From contig CACMSB010000001.1 of the NCBI GenBank assembly GCA_902616245.1, positions 62,001 to 126,000 on the forward strand: DNA of 64,000 nucleotides, in the 5' to 3' direction. Below the pieces are notes generated by a model that made no database searches, had not been told where the DNA came from, and was given only the letters and a program-made list of their open reading frames with translations. Below, piece after piece: positions 23,937 to 32,981 of the stretch. Source of the DNA: an uncultured Pelagibacteraceae bacterium. GTDB taxonomy: Bacteria > Pseudomonadota > Alphaproteobacteria > Pelagibacterales > Pelagibacteraceae. The number at the start of each line of letters is the position of its first letter. Position 1 is the first letter of the stretch. The translations under genes were made by a program, and so were the position numbers.

Positions 23937-23950
23937 AGCTATAAATAGCT
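23937..23950. promoter_or_regulatory. 14-bp palindrome in the cspA leader
   Basis: AGCTATAAATAGCT carries 6-bp arms (AGCTAT/ATAGCT) around a two-base centre, 34 bp upstream of the cspA start. It could be an operator or a small hairpin in the cold-shock leader. AT-rich palindromes are common by chance, so support is weak. Confidence 0.25.
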
Positions 23951-24017
23951 GATGGATAGGTATTAGATTTTAATTTTGAATGCAAGCATAATGATGGATA
24001 TTAATACCACATGGGAG

Positions 24018-24093
24018 TGGTGGCTTCGGCGGGACTCGAACCAGCGACACAAGCCTTTTCAGGGCTCTGCTCTACCAACTGAGCTACGAAGCC
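24018..24093 (-). tRNA. tRNA-Phe (GAA), CCA encoded
   Basis: A 76-nt cloverleaf: acceptor GGCTTCG/CGAAGCC, D arm AGCTCAGTTGGTAGAGC, anticodon loop CTGAAAA with anticodon GAA, T arm CTGGTTCGAGTCCCG, discriminator A and encoded CCA. It begins 3 nt after the infA stop codon on the same strand, so it is almost certainly cut out of the infA transcript. Confidence 0.97.
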
Positions 24094-24096
24094 ATA

Positions 24097-24312
24097 TTAA
24101 GATCTAAAAATTATACGACCCTTTGATAAATCGTATGGAGATACTTCCAATTTCACTCTATCACCTTGTAAAACACGAATACGATTTTTTCTAAGTTTTC
24201 CTGCCGTGTGAGCTGTAACGTTATGACCATTGTCTAGTTTAACTCTAAACATAGCATTAGGAAGAAGATCTGTTACCACACCTTCAAACTCCAACGTATC
24301 CTGTTTACTCAA
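24097..24312 (-). CDS. infA: Translation initiation factor IF-1
   Basis: A 71-residue OB-fold protein: [26 protein letters not shown], then [38 protein letters not shown]. Nearly every position is standard for IF-1, which occupies the ribosomal A site during initiation. It starts 4 bp after hisD and ends 3 nt before tRNA-Phe. The murA-DUF2948-hisD-infA order is typical of alphaproteobacteria. Confidence 0.98.
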   Translation of the reverse strand: MSKQDTLEFEGVVTDLLPNAMFRVKLDNGHNVTAHTAGKLRKNRIRVLQGDRVKLEVSPYDLSKGRIIFRS

Positions 24313-24316
24313 ATTA

Positions 24317-25579
24317 TTATCTCCTCATTCTAGATTTAATACTTTGAGCATGATTATCTAGTTCTTCATACTCAGCGAGATGTGTAGCGGATTCTCCTAA
24401 TTTCTCAATACCTTTTTTTGTAAGAGTTATATGGCTAATTTTTTTATAAAATTCACTAAGATTTAGTCCAGATGAAAATTTTGCAGATCCTAAAGTTGGT
24501 AATACATGGTTTGAACCAACATTATAATCTGAGACAGCCATTGGAGAATATTTTCCAATCATAATACTTCCTGCATTATAAATTTGATTTAAATACTTTT
24601 TATAATTAGACACATTAATTTCTAAGTGCTCTGGAGCAACTTCATTAATTGCTTCTATTATTTGCTTATCACTTTGGGCTAACACAATTAATCCATTATT
24701 TTTTAAACTTTTTAAAACAACTCTTTTCCTTTGAACTTTTTTGATACTTACTTTTATTTCTGTATTAAATTTATTTGCTAATTCTTTATCTTTCGTAATC
24801 AAAATACACTGAGAATTTACATCATGTTCTGCTTGTCCAACCATAGATGTTATAACTTGATTTAGATCAGTTTTACTATCTGCTAAAACACAAATTTCAC
24901 TAGGTCCAGCAACCATTCCTTCCGTACCAACATCACCAAAGACTTCACGTTTGCTTCTTGCAACATAAATATTTCCAGGCCCAACAATTTTACTCACTTT
25001 TTGAATATATGCTAAACTTGCTATAGCTTGGGCACCACCCATAGAGTAAATTTCCTTAATTCCAACTTTTTTAGCTGCATAAAGAACAGCAGGATTTAAT
25101 TTTCCATTTAGTTTTGGATTGGCCAAAACAATTCTTTTTACCCCAGAAATTTTTGCAGGCACTGCATTCATTAATAATGTGGATGGTAAATTTGCTGGTA
25201 CATAAATACCTACAGACTGTAGTGGTACATGCTTATATTCAAGTTTATTTTTCAAATTATCTACATACTTAATATTTTTTGGTTTTTGTAGTGAATGAAA
25301 CTTAAAAATTCTATCATAGGCTAAATCGATACTTTTTTTGATCTTAGGTTCTAATGTATTAATTGCTTTGTTTACTTTATCTTTTGAAGGAACTATCTCA
25401 GTATTTTTACTAAATTTTTTCTCATACTTTAAAAGTGCTTTTCTTCCATTAATTTTGATGTCTTTTAAAATTTTTGGAACTATGGAGGTGTCTACTGTTT
25501 TTCCAGATCTTCTTTTATCCAAAAAAAATACTAATTCTCTTTTATAATTTTTATTCTTACAATTAATTACTTTTATCAT
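24317..25579 (-). CDS. hisD: Histidinol dehydrogenase
   Basis: The zinc enzyme performs the last two oxidations of histidine synthesis. The 420-residue protein has [72 protein letters not shown] and [15 protein letters not shown], with the proton-relay Glu-His in APEHLEI. I use the ATG at 25579; a TTG six bases earlier is less likely. It overlaps the DUF2948 gene by 17 bp. It is one of four histidine-related genes in 4 kb, though separated from hisG/hisZ by cspA and infA. Confidence 0.95.
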   Translation of the reverse strand: MIKVINCKNKNYKRELVFFLDKRRSGKTVDTSIVPKILKDIKINGRKALLKYEKKFSKNTEIVPSKDKVNKAINTLEPKIKKSIDLAYDRIFKFHSLQKPKNIKYVDNLKNKLEYKHVPLQSVGIYVPANLPSTLLMNAVPAKISGVKRIVLANPKLNGKLNPAVLYAAKKVGIKEIYSMGGAQAIASLAYIQKVSKIVGPGNIYVARSKREVFGDVGTEGMVAGPSEICVLADSKTDLNQVITSMVGQAEHDVNSQCILITKDKELANKFNTEIKVSIKKVQRKRVVLKSLKNNGLIVLAQSDKQIIEAINEVAPEHLEINVSNYKKYLNQIYNAGSIMIGKYSPMAVSDYNVGSNHVLPTLGSAKFSSGLNLSEFYKKISHITLTKKGIEKLGESATHLAEYEELDNHAQSIKSRMRR

Positions 25580-25964
25580 TTTCAATTTTTTGATCTTCTA
25601 AGGTTACATCAATAACTTCTGTGGACAGTGTTATAATTCCATTTTTTGAAAATAACAGAACTATTTCAAAATTTTCTTTTTTTTTAAAAATATCAATTGC
25701 AAATAATTCTAGAGTTAAATCTGCATTGAACTGGTTAATGTTTTTAGACTTGGAACTTTCAATAAATTCGAATTTTATAACACTATTAATAGATTTGGTA
25801 CTATCTGTTTCCTTATCTATTCTTAAAACAGAAATTAAAAAAATTTTTGTAGATGGCAAATATTTTATATCAGAAATTTTGACTTTAGACTCTGCGCATA
25901 TCGCTGATATAATTTGTAAGTCATCTGGAGATTGAGCGATTACTTTCTTTAAAAAATTATTCAC
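25563..25964 (-). CDS. DUF2948 family protein
   Basis: A 133-residue protein with no recognisable catalytic motif. Its position between murA and hisD, its length, and the N-terminal APDADDLQVIS-like stretch (QSPDDLQIISAICAESKVKISDIKYLP) followed by FLISVLRIDKE match the alphaproteobacterial family DUF2948. The second half ends in EVIDVTLEDQK. The function is unknown; long conservation of place with murA and hisD hints at a general cellular role but proves none. The start overlaps the murA stop by a single base. Confidence 0.82.
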   Translation of the reverse strand: MNNFLKKVIAQSPDDLQIISAICAESKVKISDIKYLPSTKIFLISVLRIDKETDSTKSINSVIKFEFIESSKSKNINQFNADLTLELFAIDIFKKKENFEIVLLFSKNGIITLSTEVIDVTLEDQKIENDKSN

Positions 25965-27226
25965 TAAGATATTCTTTTTATTTTTACTCCAATTTTTTTT
26001 AATTTATTTTCAATTTTTTCATAACCTCGATCTAAATGATATACTCTATTTATAATAGATGTTCCTCTTGAAATAAAAGCTGCTAAAACTAAAGCTACTG
26101 ATGCCCTTAAATCACTAGACATTAACTCAGCTCCCTCTAGATTATTAGTTCCTTCAATAATTGCCTTGTTACCTTTAATATTTATTTTTGCACCTAATCT
26201 TTTTAATTCTGGAACATGCATAAATCTGTTTTCAAATATATTTTCTTCAATTGTGCTTTTTCCATTTGCTCTAGTTAATAATACCATAATTTGAGCCTGC
26301 AAATCAGTGGGGAATTTTGGATATTCTCCAGTTTTTAAAAAATCCAAACTTCTAATTTTTTTTGGTCCTTTAATTTGAATTATATTTTTTGTGGTTTTTA
26401 TTTTTGCACCAATTTTCTTAAGTAAATTTATCTCAGTATTAATCATTTTTGGCTCGAAGTTTTTAATTTTTAAGTTTCCACCATTTAAACATGCAGCAAC
26501 ACAAAATGTGCCTGCTTCAATTCTATCATTCATGATTGAGTAAGTTATACTTTTTAATGTTTTGACACCCTCTATTTTTAAAGTTCTTTTACCGATCCAT
26601 TTAATCTTAGCTCCCGCGGTTTTCAAAAAATTAGTCAGATCTTTAATCTCAGGCTCAATTGCACAATTCTTTATTGTTGATGTTCCTTTTGCAAGACAAG
26701 CAGCAAGAATTGAATTTTCGGTAGCTCCAACTGATATTTTTGAAAATCTTATTTCTGAACCAACTAATCCTTCTTGGGCTGTTGCATTTACATATCCTTT
26801 TTCAATTTTTATTTTAACACCTAACTTTGATATAGCTTTTAAATGTATATCTATTGGTCTTACTCCTATACTACAACCACCTGGACTACTTACTTTTGCT
26901 TTTTTATTTTTCGCCAATAAAGGACCGAGAACTAAAATTCCTGCTCTCATTGTTTTAACGAGAGAATATGGTGCAAAAAAATTATTTTTTTTTCCTTTTG
27001 AAATTGTCGCAATTTTTTTATTACTTTTGAAGCTAATTTTTCTTCCTAGTGATTTTAACAAATTAAGCATTGTATCTATATCTTTAACTCGTGGAAGATT
27101 TTTAATTGTTACACTTTTATCAAAGAGTAAAGTTGCAGCGAGTATTGGTAAAGCAGCATTTTTACTTCCAGATATTGATATCTCTCCTCTGATTTTAGAG
27201 GGACCATTAATTTTAAATTTATCCAT
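25964..27226 (-). CDS. murA: UDP-N-acetylglucosamine 1-carboxyvinyltransferase
   Basis: It transfers enolpyruvate to UDP-GlcNAc, the first committed step of peptidoglycan. The 420-residue protein has the active-site cysteine in SPGGCSIGVRPIDIH, the Lys-Asn pair in ISGSKNAALPILAA, MNDRIEAGTFCVAA and YPKFPTDLQAQ. The cysteine means it should be sensitive to fosfomycin in principle. It lies 1 bp after dcd and ends within the start codon of the DUF2948 gene. Confidence 0.96.
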   Translation of the reverse strand: MDKFKINGPSKIRGEISISGSKNAALPILAATLLFDKSVTIKNLPRVKDIDTMLNLLKSLGRKISFKSNKKIATISKGKKNNFFAPYSLVKTMRAGILVLGPLLAKNKKAKVSSPGGCSIGVRPIDIHLKAISKLGVKIKIEKGYVNATAQEGLVGSEIRFSKISVGATENSILAACLAKGTSTIKNCAIEPEIKDLTNFLKTAGAKIKWIGKRTLKIEGVKTLKSITYSIMNDRIEAGTFCVAACLNGGNLKIKNFEPKMINTEINLLKKIGAKIKTTKNIIQIKGPKKIRSLDFLKTGEYPKFPTDLQAQIMVLLTRANGKSTIEENIFENRFMHVPELKRLGAKINIKGNKAIIEGTNNLEGAELMSSDLRASVALVLAAFISRGTSIINRVYHLDRGYEKIENKLKKIGVKIKRIS

Positions 27227-27227
27227 T

Positions 27228-27782
27228 TTAAATTTTGGGAAGCGTTACCCCTTTTTGACCCATATATTTTCCATTTCTGTCAGCATATGAAACATTGGGT
27301 TTCTCATTCCCTTTTAAAAATATAAATTGAGCCACACCCTCATTCGCATATATTTTGGCTGGCAATGGAGTTGTGTTAGAAAACTCAAGGGTAACATGAC
27401 CTTCCCATCCTGGTTCTAAAGGTGTTACATTAACAATTATTCCACATCTGGCATAAGTGGACTTACCCAAACAAATAACTAGGACATCGCTAGGAATTTT
27501 AAAATATTCAACTGTTCTTGCTAAAACAAACGAATTTGGCGGAATAATACATTCATCAGATTCTTTTGTTACAAAATTTGTTGGTTTAAAATTTTTTGGA
27601 TCTACAATTTCAGAGTTAACATTAGTAAATATTTTAAACTCATTAGATACTCTTGCATCGTACCCATAAGAAGAAACGCCAAATGAAATTTTTCCTTCCC
27701 TTATTTGTTTATCTTCAAATGGTGAAATCATTGCTTGTTCTTTCGCCATTTTGATTATCCAGTTATCTGATTGCACTGACAT
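27228..27782 (-). CDS. dcd: dCTP deaminase
   Basis: The 184-residue trimeric deaminase makes dUTP for thymidylate synthesis. Motifs include [65 protein letters not shown] (with the catalytic Glu) and [14 protein letters not shown]. The length matches the E. coli enzyme. Two tiny genes precede it on the same strand with almost no spacing. Confidence 0.97.
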   Translation of the reverse strand: MSVQSDNWIIKMAKEQAMISPFEDKQIREGKISFGVSSYGYDARVSNEFKIFTNVNSEIVDPKNFKPTNFVTKESDECIIPPNSFVLARTVEYFKIPSDVLVICLGKSTYARCGIIVNVTPLEPGWEGHVTLEFSNTTPLPAKIYANEGVAQFIFLKGNEKPNVSYADRNGKYMGQKGVTLPKI

Positions 27783-27884
27783 TTATTTATTTTTTTTATT
27801 TTTTTTTTGAAAAATTTTTCTTTTTCTTAAGTTTTTGCGCAAAGCTTCTTCGAGTTTAGCTTTTTTATCCTTCTTCCTGTCCAT
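27783..27884 (-). CDS. Tiny basic protein upstream of dcd (33 residues)
   Basis: An ATG at 27884 starts a 33-codon frame whose stop codon directly abuts the dcd start codon. The product is extremely basic; its core KLEEALRKNLRKRK forms one amphipathic helix. Short proteins with an ALRxNLxRRK core are common at similar places in alphaproteobacteria, to my knowledge unnamed. Tight spacing on both sides (5 nt after the upstream gene) supports a real gene. It might bind nucleic acid or a ribosome, but this is inference from charge alone. Confidence 0.6.
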   Translation of the reverse strand: MDRKKDKKAKLEEALRKNLRKRKIFQKKNKKNK

Positions 27885-27889
27885 CTTGA

Positions 27890-28087
27890 TTACTTTTTGT
27901 CTGGATTAGTAAGGTGATCCAAAGTTATTACTTGATCGATTGGTATTGTTTTATCCTCTGGAATTTTGGGGTCACCTTGTTTGGCTATTTTTTTTGCTCT
28001 TTTTTCAGCAAGCTTTTTTTCTCTTTTAGCCTGCTTCTCCATAGCCTTAGCTCCTCTTGTCGATTTATAATCGTAGTGAATTCCCAT
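27890..28087 (-). CDS. Small conserved hypothetical protein (65 residues)
   Basis: The product starts MGIHYDYKSTRGAKAMEKQAKREKK-like (given here in part: YDYKSTRGAKAMEKQ), continues in a Lys/Ala/Arg helix and ends in an acidic segment with PKIPEDKTIPIDQVITL. I recognise no domain. The charged helix followed by an acidic tail resembles small RNA- or ribosome-associated proteins, but that is only a resemblance. It is first in the reverse-strand run leading to dcd and murA. Confidence 0.65.
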   Translation of the reverse strand: MGIHYDYKSTRGAKAMEKQAKREKKLAEKRAKKIAKQGDPKIPEDKTIPIDQVITLDHLTNPDKK

Positions 28088-28181
28088 ATCATTTACCTAA
28101 TTTAGATATAACCGATTTTCGTAAAAAATTAAGGCAATTATTTGAAAAAAACAATTTTATACACTAATTTAACTAAAAATT

Positions 28182-28255
28182 GCCCTTATAGTTAAATGGT
28201 ATAACACATCCATGGTAAGGATGAGTTTCCAGTTCAATTCTGGGTGAGGGCACCA
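28182..28255 (+). tRNA. tRNA-Thr (GGT), CCA encoded
   Basis: A 74-nt cloverleaf: acceptor GCCCTTA/TGAGGGC (one wobble pair), short D arm GTTAAATGGTATAAC, anticodon stem CATCC/GGATG with loop ATGGTAA (anticodon GGT), T arm CCAGTTCAATTCTGG, discriminator A and encoded CCA. It is the only tRNA here with its own upstream gap (94 bp); a TATACA -10-like hexamer ends 18 bases before G1. It ends 1 nt from the stop of the convergent VTT-domain gene. Confidence 0.95.
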
Positions 28256-28256
28256 G

Positions 28257-28973
28257 TTATTTGTAGAATTTTTTTTTAATTATAAATCCAGTTATAACTA
28301 AGATTATCATACCGACTACAGGTACATAAATGTCTGGAGTTAAAATTATATCAAATATACTTGGAGGTTCTTGATTGTTTTCAATAACTTTGTTTAGGCC
28401 TGCGCCAAGTGAGGCTCCAACAAATAACTGGGGAGTCATTCCAATAACAGATCCTAAAAAGAAATTTTTAATTCTAACATTAAATAATGTTGGTAAAACA
28501 TTTGAAATAAAGAAAGGTATTCCACCAACAAATCTATATATCAGAAAAAAAGTAAATTCATTTTCTTTAAATTTTTCAGTAAGATTAGAAAACTTAGATG
28601 AAAATTTTTTTTTAATTAAATCTTTAAAAAAATAATTTGCGCTAATGTATAAAAGAGTTGCTCCTATTGATAAACCAAACACAATAAGTATTGTTCCAAT
28701 CCATTTTCCAAATATAAATCCTCCAATTAAAAAAACTGGTGAACCAAATCCTAAGAGCATAACCCAAATAATCACTCCTATAAAAAATAATATACTAGCA
28801 ATTAAAAGATTGGAATTTTTGATATCATTTAATTTGTCTCTATTATTTTTTATAAGTTCGAAACTTGAAAAGTCGTCAAATGAGAAATAGCTAAAAAAAA
28901 GCAACAAAAAGCCAGTAACTATGGAAAGATATATAATACCGAGAATAATTTTTAATTTATTTTCATTTTCCAT
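28257..28973 (-). CDS. TVP38/TMEM64 (VTT domain) membrane protein
   Basis: The 238-residue integral membrane protein has about six hydrophobic segments. The central block GSPVFLIGGFIFGKWIG, followed by YRFVGGIPFFISNVLP and the re-entrant GMTPQLFVGASLG, is the VTT (SNARE-associated/DedA-like) signature. Relatives are linked to lipid scrambling, envelope integrity and membrane potential. Substrate cannot be inferred. It is monocistronic on the reverse strand and diverges from rpmH over 84 bp. Confidence 0.87.
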   Translation of the reverse strand: MENENKLKIILGIIYLSIVTGFLLLFFSYFSFDDFSSFELIKNNRDKLNDIKNSNLLIASILFFIGVIIWVMLLGFGSPVFLIGGFIFGKWIGTILIVFGLSIGATLLYISANYFFKDLIKKKFSSKFSNLTEKFKENEFTFFLIYRFVGGIPFFISNVLPTLFNVRIKNFFLGSVIGMTPQLFVGASLGAGLNKVIENNQEPPSIFDIILTPDIYVPVVGMIILVITGFIIKKKFYK

Positions 28974-29057
28974 TTTGTTCTAATCTATTAAAAATCGCTG
29001 TACTTATATACATTAAATTGTATAACTACCGAAATTTAACAAAAAAGAAGCCTTAAT

Positions 29058-29192
29058 ATGAAACGTACATATCAACCTAGTAAAAAAGTGAGAAAAAGAA
29101 GGCATGGTTTTAGGTCTAAAATGAAGACCAAAGGTGGAAGAAAACTAATTAGAAGAAGAAGAAGTAAGGGTAGAAAAAAACTCACTGTTTAA
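29058..29192 (+). CDS. rpmH: 50S ribosomal protein L34
   Basis: The 44-residue product begins [19 protein letters not shown] and ends GRKKLTV, a textbook L34. Its stop codon shares a base with the rnpA start (TAATG). It heads the rpmH-rnpA-yidD-yidC cluster. dnaA, which often lies upstream in other bacteria, is not there; a divergent VTT-domain gene is instead. Confidence 0.97.
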   Translation: MKRTYQPSKKVRKRRHGFRSKMKTKGGRKLIRRRRSKGRKKLTV

Positions 29193-29533
29193 TGCAGGTT
29201 AAATTAAAAAGTTTATCCAAAAATGAAGATTTTAAATTTATTTTAAATGGTAAAAAAATTTCAAATAGATATTCAACGATTTTTTACAGGAGATTAGAAA
29301 ATAAAAGCAATAGATATTTTAATATAAGTTTTATTACAAAAAAAAAGATTGGTACAGCTGTTATAAGAAATAAAATTAAAAGAAGATTAAGAAATATGAT
29401 GAATGAGGCTTTAAAAAAAATTAAAATTAATCTTAACTATAGTTACTTATTAATTGCTAGAAAATCTGTTTTAGAAGATGAATATAATTTTATTAAGATA
29501 AAACTTTTTAGTGAGTTAAAAAAAATTAGATAG
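29192..29533 (+). CDS. rnpA: Ribonuclease P protein component
   Basis: The 113-residue basic protein helps the RNase P RNA bind pre-tRNA. It carries the RNR-type signature as GTAVIRNKIKRRLRNMMNEAL and the YLLIARKS strand near the end. It is fitting that this genome has tRNAs packed against coding sequences, which depend on RNase P for release. It overlaps rpmH by one base and precedes yidD by 2 bp. Confidence 0.93.
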   Translation: MQVKLKSLSKNEDFKFILNGKKISNRYSTIFYRRLENKSNRYFNISFITKKKIGTAVIRNKIKRRLRNMMNEALKKIKINLNYSYLLIARKSVLEDEYNFIKIKLFSELKKIR

Positions 29534-29535
29534 TT

Positions 29536-29775
29536 ATGATTAAAAAAGGATTAATATATTTAATTAAATTTTATAAATATTTCATTTCACCTGTTTTAGG
29601 TAGTAATTGTAGATATCTTCCAACCTGTTCAGAATATTTTATTGATTGTTTAAATGAATATGGTGTTTTGAAAGGTTGTTACAAAGGGACTAAAAGAATT
29701 TTAACTTGTCATCCTATAAGAATTTTGGGAGGAGGACATGGGTATGATCCGGTAAAGAAAAAGAATATAAAATAA
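29536..29775 (+). CDS. yidD: Membrane protein insertion efficiency factor YidD
   Basis: The 79-residue protein has the YidD pattern YKYFISPVLGSNCRYLPTCSEY and the end CHPIRILGGGHGYDPV, with its three conserved cysteines. It is a membrane-surface protein that assists YidC. The short gene lies between rnpA and yidC and overlaps the yidC start (TAATG). Confidence 0.96.
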   Translation: MIKKGLIYLIKFYKYFISPVLGSNCRYLPTCSEYFIDCLNEYGVLKGCYKGTKRILTCHPIRILGGGHGYDPVKKKNIK

Positions 29776-31457
29776 TGGACACAAGAAACGTAATAGCGGC
29801 AATTTCATTGAGTGCAGCAGTAATAATTCTCTATGGATTATTTTTTGCTCCACCAAGTTCTGAACCAAAGCAGGTAACTAATATTGATCAAAATAAAAAC
29901 AATCTTCAACTAAACGAAGCACCTAAAATAGAGCAAAATATTGAGAATAATAAAATTTCTAGATCAGAGGCAATTAACAAAGTTGAAAGGATACTTTTTG
30001 AAAATGAAAATATTAAAGGTTCTATTTCTCTAGAGGGATCTTTAATTGATGACCTGATTTTTAAGAAATATACTGAAACTCTAGACACTGATGAAAATGT
30101 AGTTTTACTTAATCCTAAAGAGTCTGAAAATGGTTATTATATTGAAACAGGTTGGGCTATAAATAATAAAAATATTGAAGTTCCTAATTCAAATACAAAG
30201 TGGGAAGTTATTGGCAATAAATTACTAACACCGAACAGTCCAATTAAATTGGTATGGAATAATGAGCAAGATATAACTTTTGAGAAAGAAATAAGTATTG
30301 ATGATAAATTTTTATTTACTGTTAATCAAAAAATTACTAATAATACTCAAAATACTTATAACTTTTATCCCTACGGACAGATTATTAGAAATGTAGCTCC
30401 TGATGTAACTGATTTTTATATATTACATGAAGGTTTATTAGGTGTTTTTGATGATAATCTTGTTGAGGAAGATTACGATGACATTAAAGACAAAAAGTAC
30501 TCTGTAAATGCTAACAAAGGGTGGATGGGTATTACAGATAAATATTGGATAACAAGTTTAATCCCAGAAAATAATAAAAGTTTTAGATCAGATTTCGATT
30601 ATAAAAATAAATTTAAAGCTAACTTTATAGAAACTGCTGCAACAGAAGTCAGAGCTAATGAAAGTAAAACTAATCAGGTAAAAGTGATTATTGCAGCAAA
30701 AGAAGTGGATGTTGTTGATGGTTATGCAGAAAAATTAAATATTAATAAATTTGATTTAGCAATTGATTGGGGGTTCCTATATTTCTTAACAAAACCAATA
30801 TTTTTGATATCAGATTATTTCTTTAAATTGACTGGCAACTATGGAATTGCAATTATACTAATTACCGCTTGTATAAGAATATTATTTTTTCCTCTCGCTA
30901 ACTACTCATTTAGATCTATGGCAAAAATGAAAGTTCTTCAACCCGAAATGGTAAGGCTTAAAGAACTTCATAAGGAAGATAAAATGAAGTTACAGCAAGA
31001 AATGATGGCTCTTTATAAAAGAGAGAAAGTGAATCCTGTAAGTGGGTGTTTGCCTATTTTAATTCAAATACCTTTCTTCTTTGCAATTTATAAAATGTTG
31101 TTTGTAACAATTGAAATGAGACATCAGCCTTTTTTTGGTTGGATACATGATCTAAGTGAAAGAGATCCAACTAGTTTGTTTAATCTATTTGGTTTGTTAC
31201 CATATGATGTCCCGTCATTTTTAATTATCGGCGCTTGGCCAGTAGCAATGGGTGTAACAATGTGGATGCAACAAAAACTTAATCCAACACCACCAGATCC
31301 AATTCAGCAAAAAATATTTATGTTTTTTCCTGTATTTTTAACAGTGATACTTGCACCTTTTCCATCAGGGTTAGTTATATATTGGACAATTAACAACGTG
31401 CTTACAATGGCACAACAGTATGTAATTATGAAGAGAACTTCAGTTAAAACAGTTTAA
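29775..31457 (+). CDS. yidC: Membrane protein insertase YidC
   Basis: The 560-residue protein has an N-terminal membrane segment, a large periplasmic beta-supersandwich (about residues 60-340) and the five-helix insertase core beginning YFLTKPIFLISDYFFKLTGNYGIAII. Key core parts are LFFPLANYSFRSMAKMK (containing the membrane-groove Arg), NPVSGCLPILIQIPFFFAIYKML and the final PSGLVIYWTINN. It folds and inserts inner-membrane proteins with or without SecYEG. Many alphaproteobacteria have engB between yidC and argB; here argB follows directly. Confidence 0.97.
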   Translation: MDTRNVIAAISLSAAVIILYGLFFAPPSSEPKQVTNIDQNKNNLQLNEAPKIEQNIENNKISRSEAINKVERILFENENIKGSISLEGSLIDDLIFKKYTETLDTDENVVLLNPKESENGYYIETGWAINNKNIEVPNSNTKWEVIGNKLLTPNSPIKLVWNNEQDITFEKEISIDDKFLFTVNQKITNNTQNTYNFYPYGQIIRNVAPDVTDFYILHEGLLGVFDDNLVEEDYDDIKDKKYSVNANKGWMGITDKYWITSLIPENNKSFRSDFDYKNKFKANFIETAATEVRANESKTNQVKVIIAAKEVDVVDGYAEKLNINKFDLAIDWGFLYFLTKPIFLISDYFFKLTGNYGIAIILITACIRILFFPLANYSFRSMAKMKVLQPEMVRLKELHKEDKMKLQQEMMALYKREKVNPVSGCLPILIQIPFFFAIYKMLFVTIEMRHQPFFGWIHDLSERDPTSLFNLFGLLPYDVPSFLIIGAWPVAMGVTMWMQQKLNPTPPDPIQQKIFMFFPVFLTVILAPFPSGLVIYWTINNVLTMAQQYVIMKRTSVKTV

Positions 31458-31460
31458 TTG

Positions 31461-32309
31461 ATGGAATTAGATAAGATTATTCCAACAGATGGCCCGAATA
31501 TTAATGAAGTTGAAAAGTATATAAACAAATATCAGTCTGAGGTCATAGTAATTAAATGTGGAGGATCTGTTTTATTAGATAAGAGACTATTTAATCAGTT
31601 CATAGAAGATATTTCAGTAATAAATAAAATTGGTTTATCCGCAATAGTCGTTCATGGTGGAGGTAAAAATATTAAAAAAAAATTAGATGAAAATAATATT
31701 GAAACAAGATTTATCAAAGGACTTAGAGTTTCAGACGAAAAAACAATTGGATATATAGAAGATGCTTTACTAGAGCTTAATTTAGAGATTTTACATGAGT
31801 TAAAATCTAAAAACACAAATGTTTGTTCAATATCACCTAAAGAAAATAATGTAATTAATATTATTCCTGAAAGTAAAGAATTGGGATATGTCGGGACACC
31901 AAAAAAAATTAACAAAGAGAAAATATTAAATTTTATTAATAATAAACAAATTCCAATTGTTGTTCCTTTGGGATTGGGTGATGATGGTAGAATTTATAAT
32001 ATTAATGCAGATGTTGCTGCAGGTTCAATTGCAAAAGAGATCGAAGCTAGACGACTTCTTTTGATGACAGATGTTGAAGGAGTTCTTGATGAAAATCAAA
32101 AACTTATATCTGAGATTAATCTCAATAGAGCCAATGAAATGTTAAAAAATAATATTATTTCTGGAGGTATGATACCAAAAATAAACACTTGCCTGGATGC
32201 AATATCTAATGGAGTTAGAGGTGTGGTTATTGTTGATGGAAGAAAACCACATTCAATACTCTTTGAATTATTTTCTGACAAGGGTGCGGGAACGTTGATA
32301 AGAAAATGA
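31461..32309 (+). CDS. argB: Acetylglutamate kinase
   Basis: It phosphorylates N-acetylglutamate in arginine synthesis. The 282-residue amino-acid-kinase-fold protein has VIKCGGSVLLDK, VVHGGGKNI, RFIKGLRVSDEKTI, INADVAAGSIAKEI and SGGMIPKI. I start at the ATG at 31461; a TTG just before it is in frame. The N-terminal helix is the kind that builds arginine-inhibited hexamers in other ArgB proteins, which suggests feedback control. It sits directly after yidC and overlaps the HAD gene by 4 bp. Confidence 0.95.
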   Translation: MELDKIIPTDGPNINEVEKYINKYQSEVIVIKCGGSVLLDKRLFNQFIEDISVINKIGLSAIVVHGGGKNIKKKLDENNIETRFIKGLRVSDEKTIGYIEDALLELNLEILHELKSKNTNVCSISPKENNVINIIPESKELGYVGTPKKINKEKILNFINNKQIPIVVPLGLGDDGRIYNINADVAAGSIAKEIEARRLLLMTDVEGVLDENQKLISEINLNRANEMLKNNIISGGMIPKINTCLDAISNGVRGVVIVDGRKPHSILFELFSDKGAGTLIRK

Positions 32310-32977
32310 ATAATTTAAAAAATATAAAAAATATTTTATTCGACTGTGATGGTGTTTTATATAGTGATTTAGAGGCAGTTTTTGGACAAGTTAGTAAAAG
32401 GATGACAAAATATATCTCAAATAAACTCAACCTAGATCTTATAAAAGCTAAAGAATTACAAAGAAATTATTTTCACAAATACAACACAAGTTTAAATGGA
32501 TTGATGATACATCATGATATACCGCCGGAAGAATTCTTGGAGTATGTTCATGATATTGATCTTTCATTTATGGAAAAAGATCTTGTTTTAAGAAATGAGC
32601 TTGAAAACATAAATTTAAATAAATTCGTATTCACAAACGGAAGTAAAGCGCACGTAAAAAATATAGTGAAAACTCTTGGTATTGAAGACCAGTTTAAAGA
32701 TATATTTGACATCGTAGACGCAAAATATCACCCTAAGCCTGAAGCCAGGGCCTTTGATCTGATGGTTGATAAATTTAAGATCAATCCAAAAGAAACCCTT
32801 TATATCGAGGATATAGCTAAAAATTTATCAATAGGTAAGGAGCGAGGGACAATAACAGCTTGGCTTATCAACAATGAATACTGGGGGAAAAAAGAGTCTG
32901 ACAAAGATTACATCGATTATAAAATTGAAAATCTCTCTTTATTTTTAAAAGAAATAAGGTTATTAAAAAGTTCTTAA
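32306..32977 (+). CDS. HAD-family phosphatase, pyrimidine 5'-nucleotidase type
   Basis: The 223-residue HAD hydrolase has motif I FDCDGVLY (nucleophile Asp), motif II VFTNGSK, a lysine in KYHPKPE and motif [13 protein letters not shown]. The cap and motif spacing match the SDT1-like pyrimidine 5'-nucleotidase group that often follows argB in alphaproteobacteria. Its likely job is clearing UMP/CMP-type monophosphates or damaged nucleotides, but HAD substrates are hard to predict. It precedes dapD by 4 bp. Confidence 0.82.
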   Translation: MNNLKNIKNILFDCDGVLYSDLEAVFGQVSKRMTKYISNKLNLDLIKAKELQRNYFHKYNTSLNGLMIHHDIPPEEFLEYVHDIDLSFMEKDLVLRNELENINLNKFVFTNGSKAHVKNIVKTLGIEDQFKDIFDIVDAKYHPKPEARAFDLMVDKFKINPKETLYIEDIAKNLSIGKERGTITAWLINNEYWGKKESDKDYIDYKIENLSLFLKEIRLLKSS

Positions 32978-32981
32978 ATTT

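Noticed and set aside
26562..27290. A 242-codon open frame antisense to murA and dcd
   Set aside because: It mirrors real codons of murA (catalytic cysteine region intact on the other strand), has no recognisable protein features, and long antisense frames are expected where Lys/Ile-rich genes avoid TTA/CTA/TCA in one frame.
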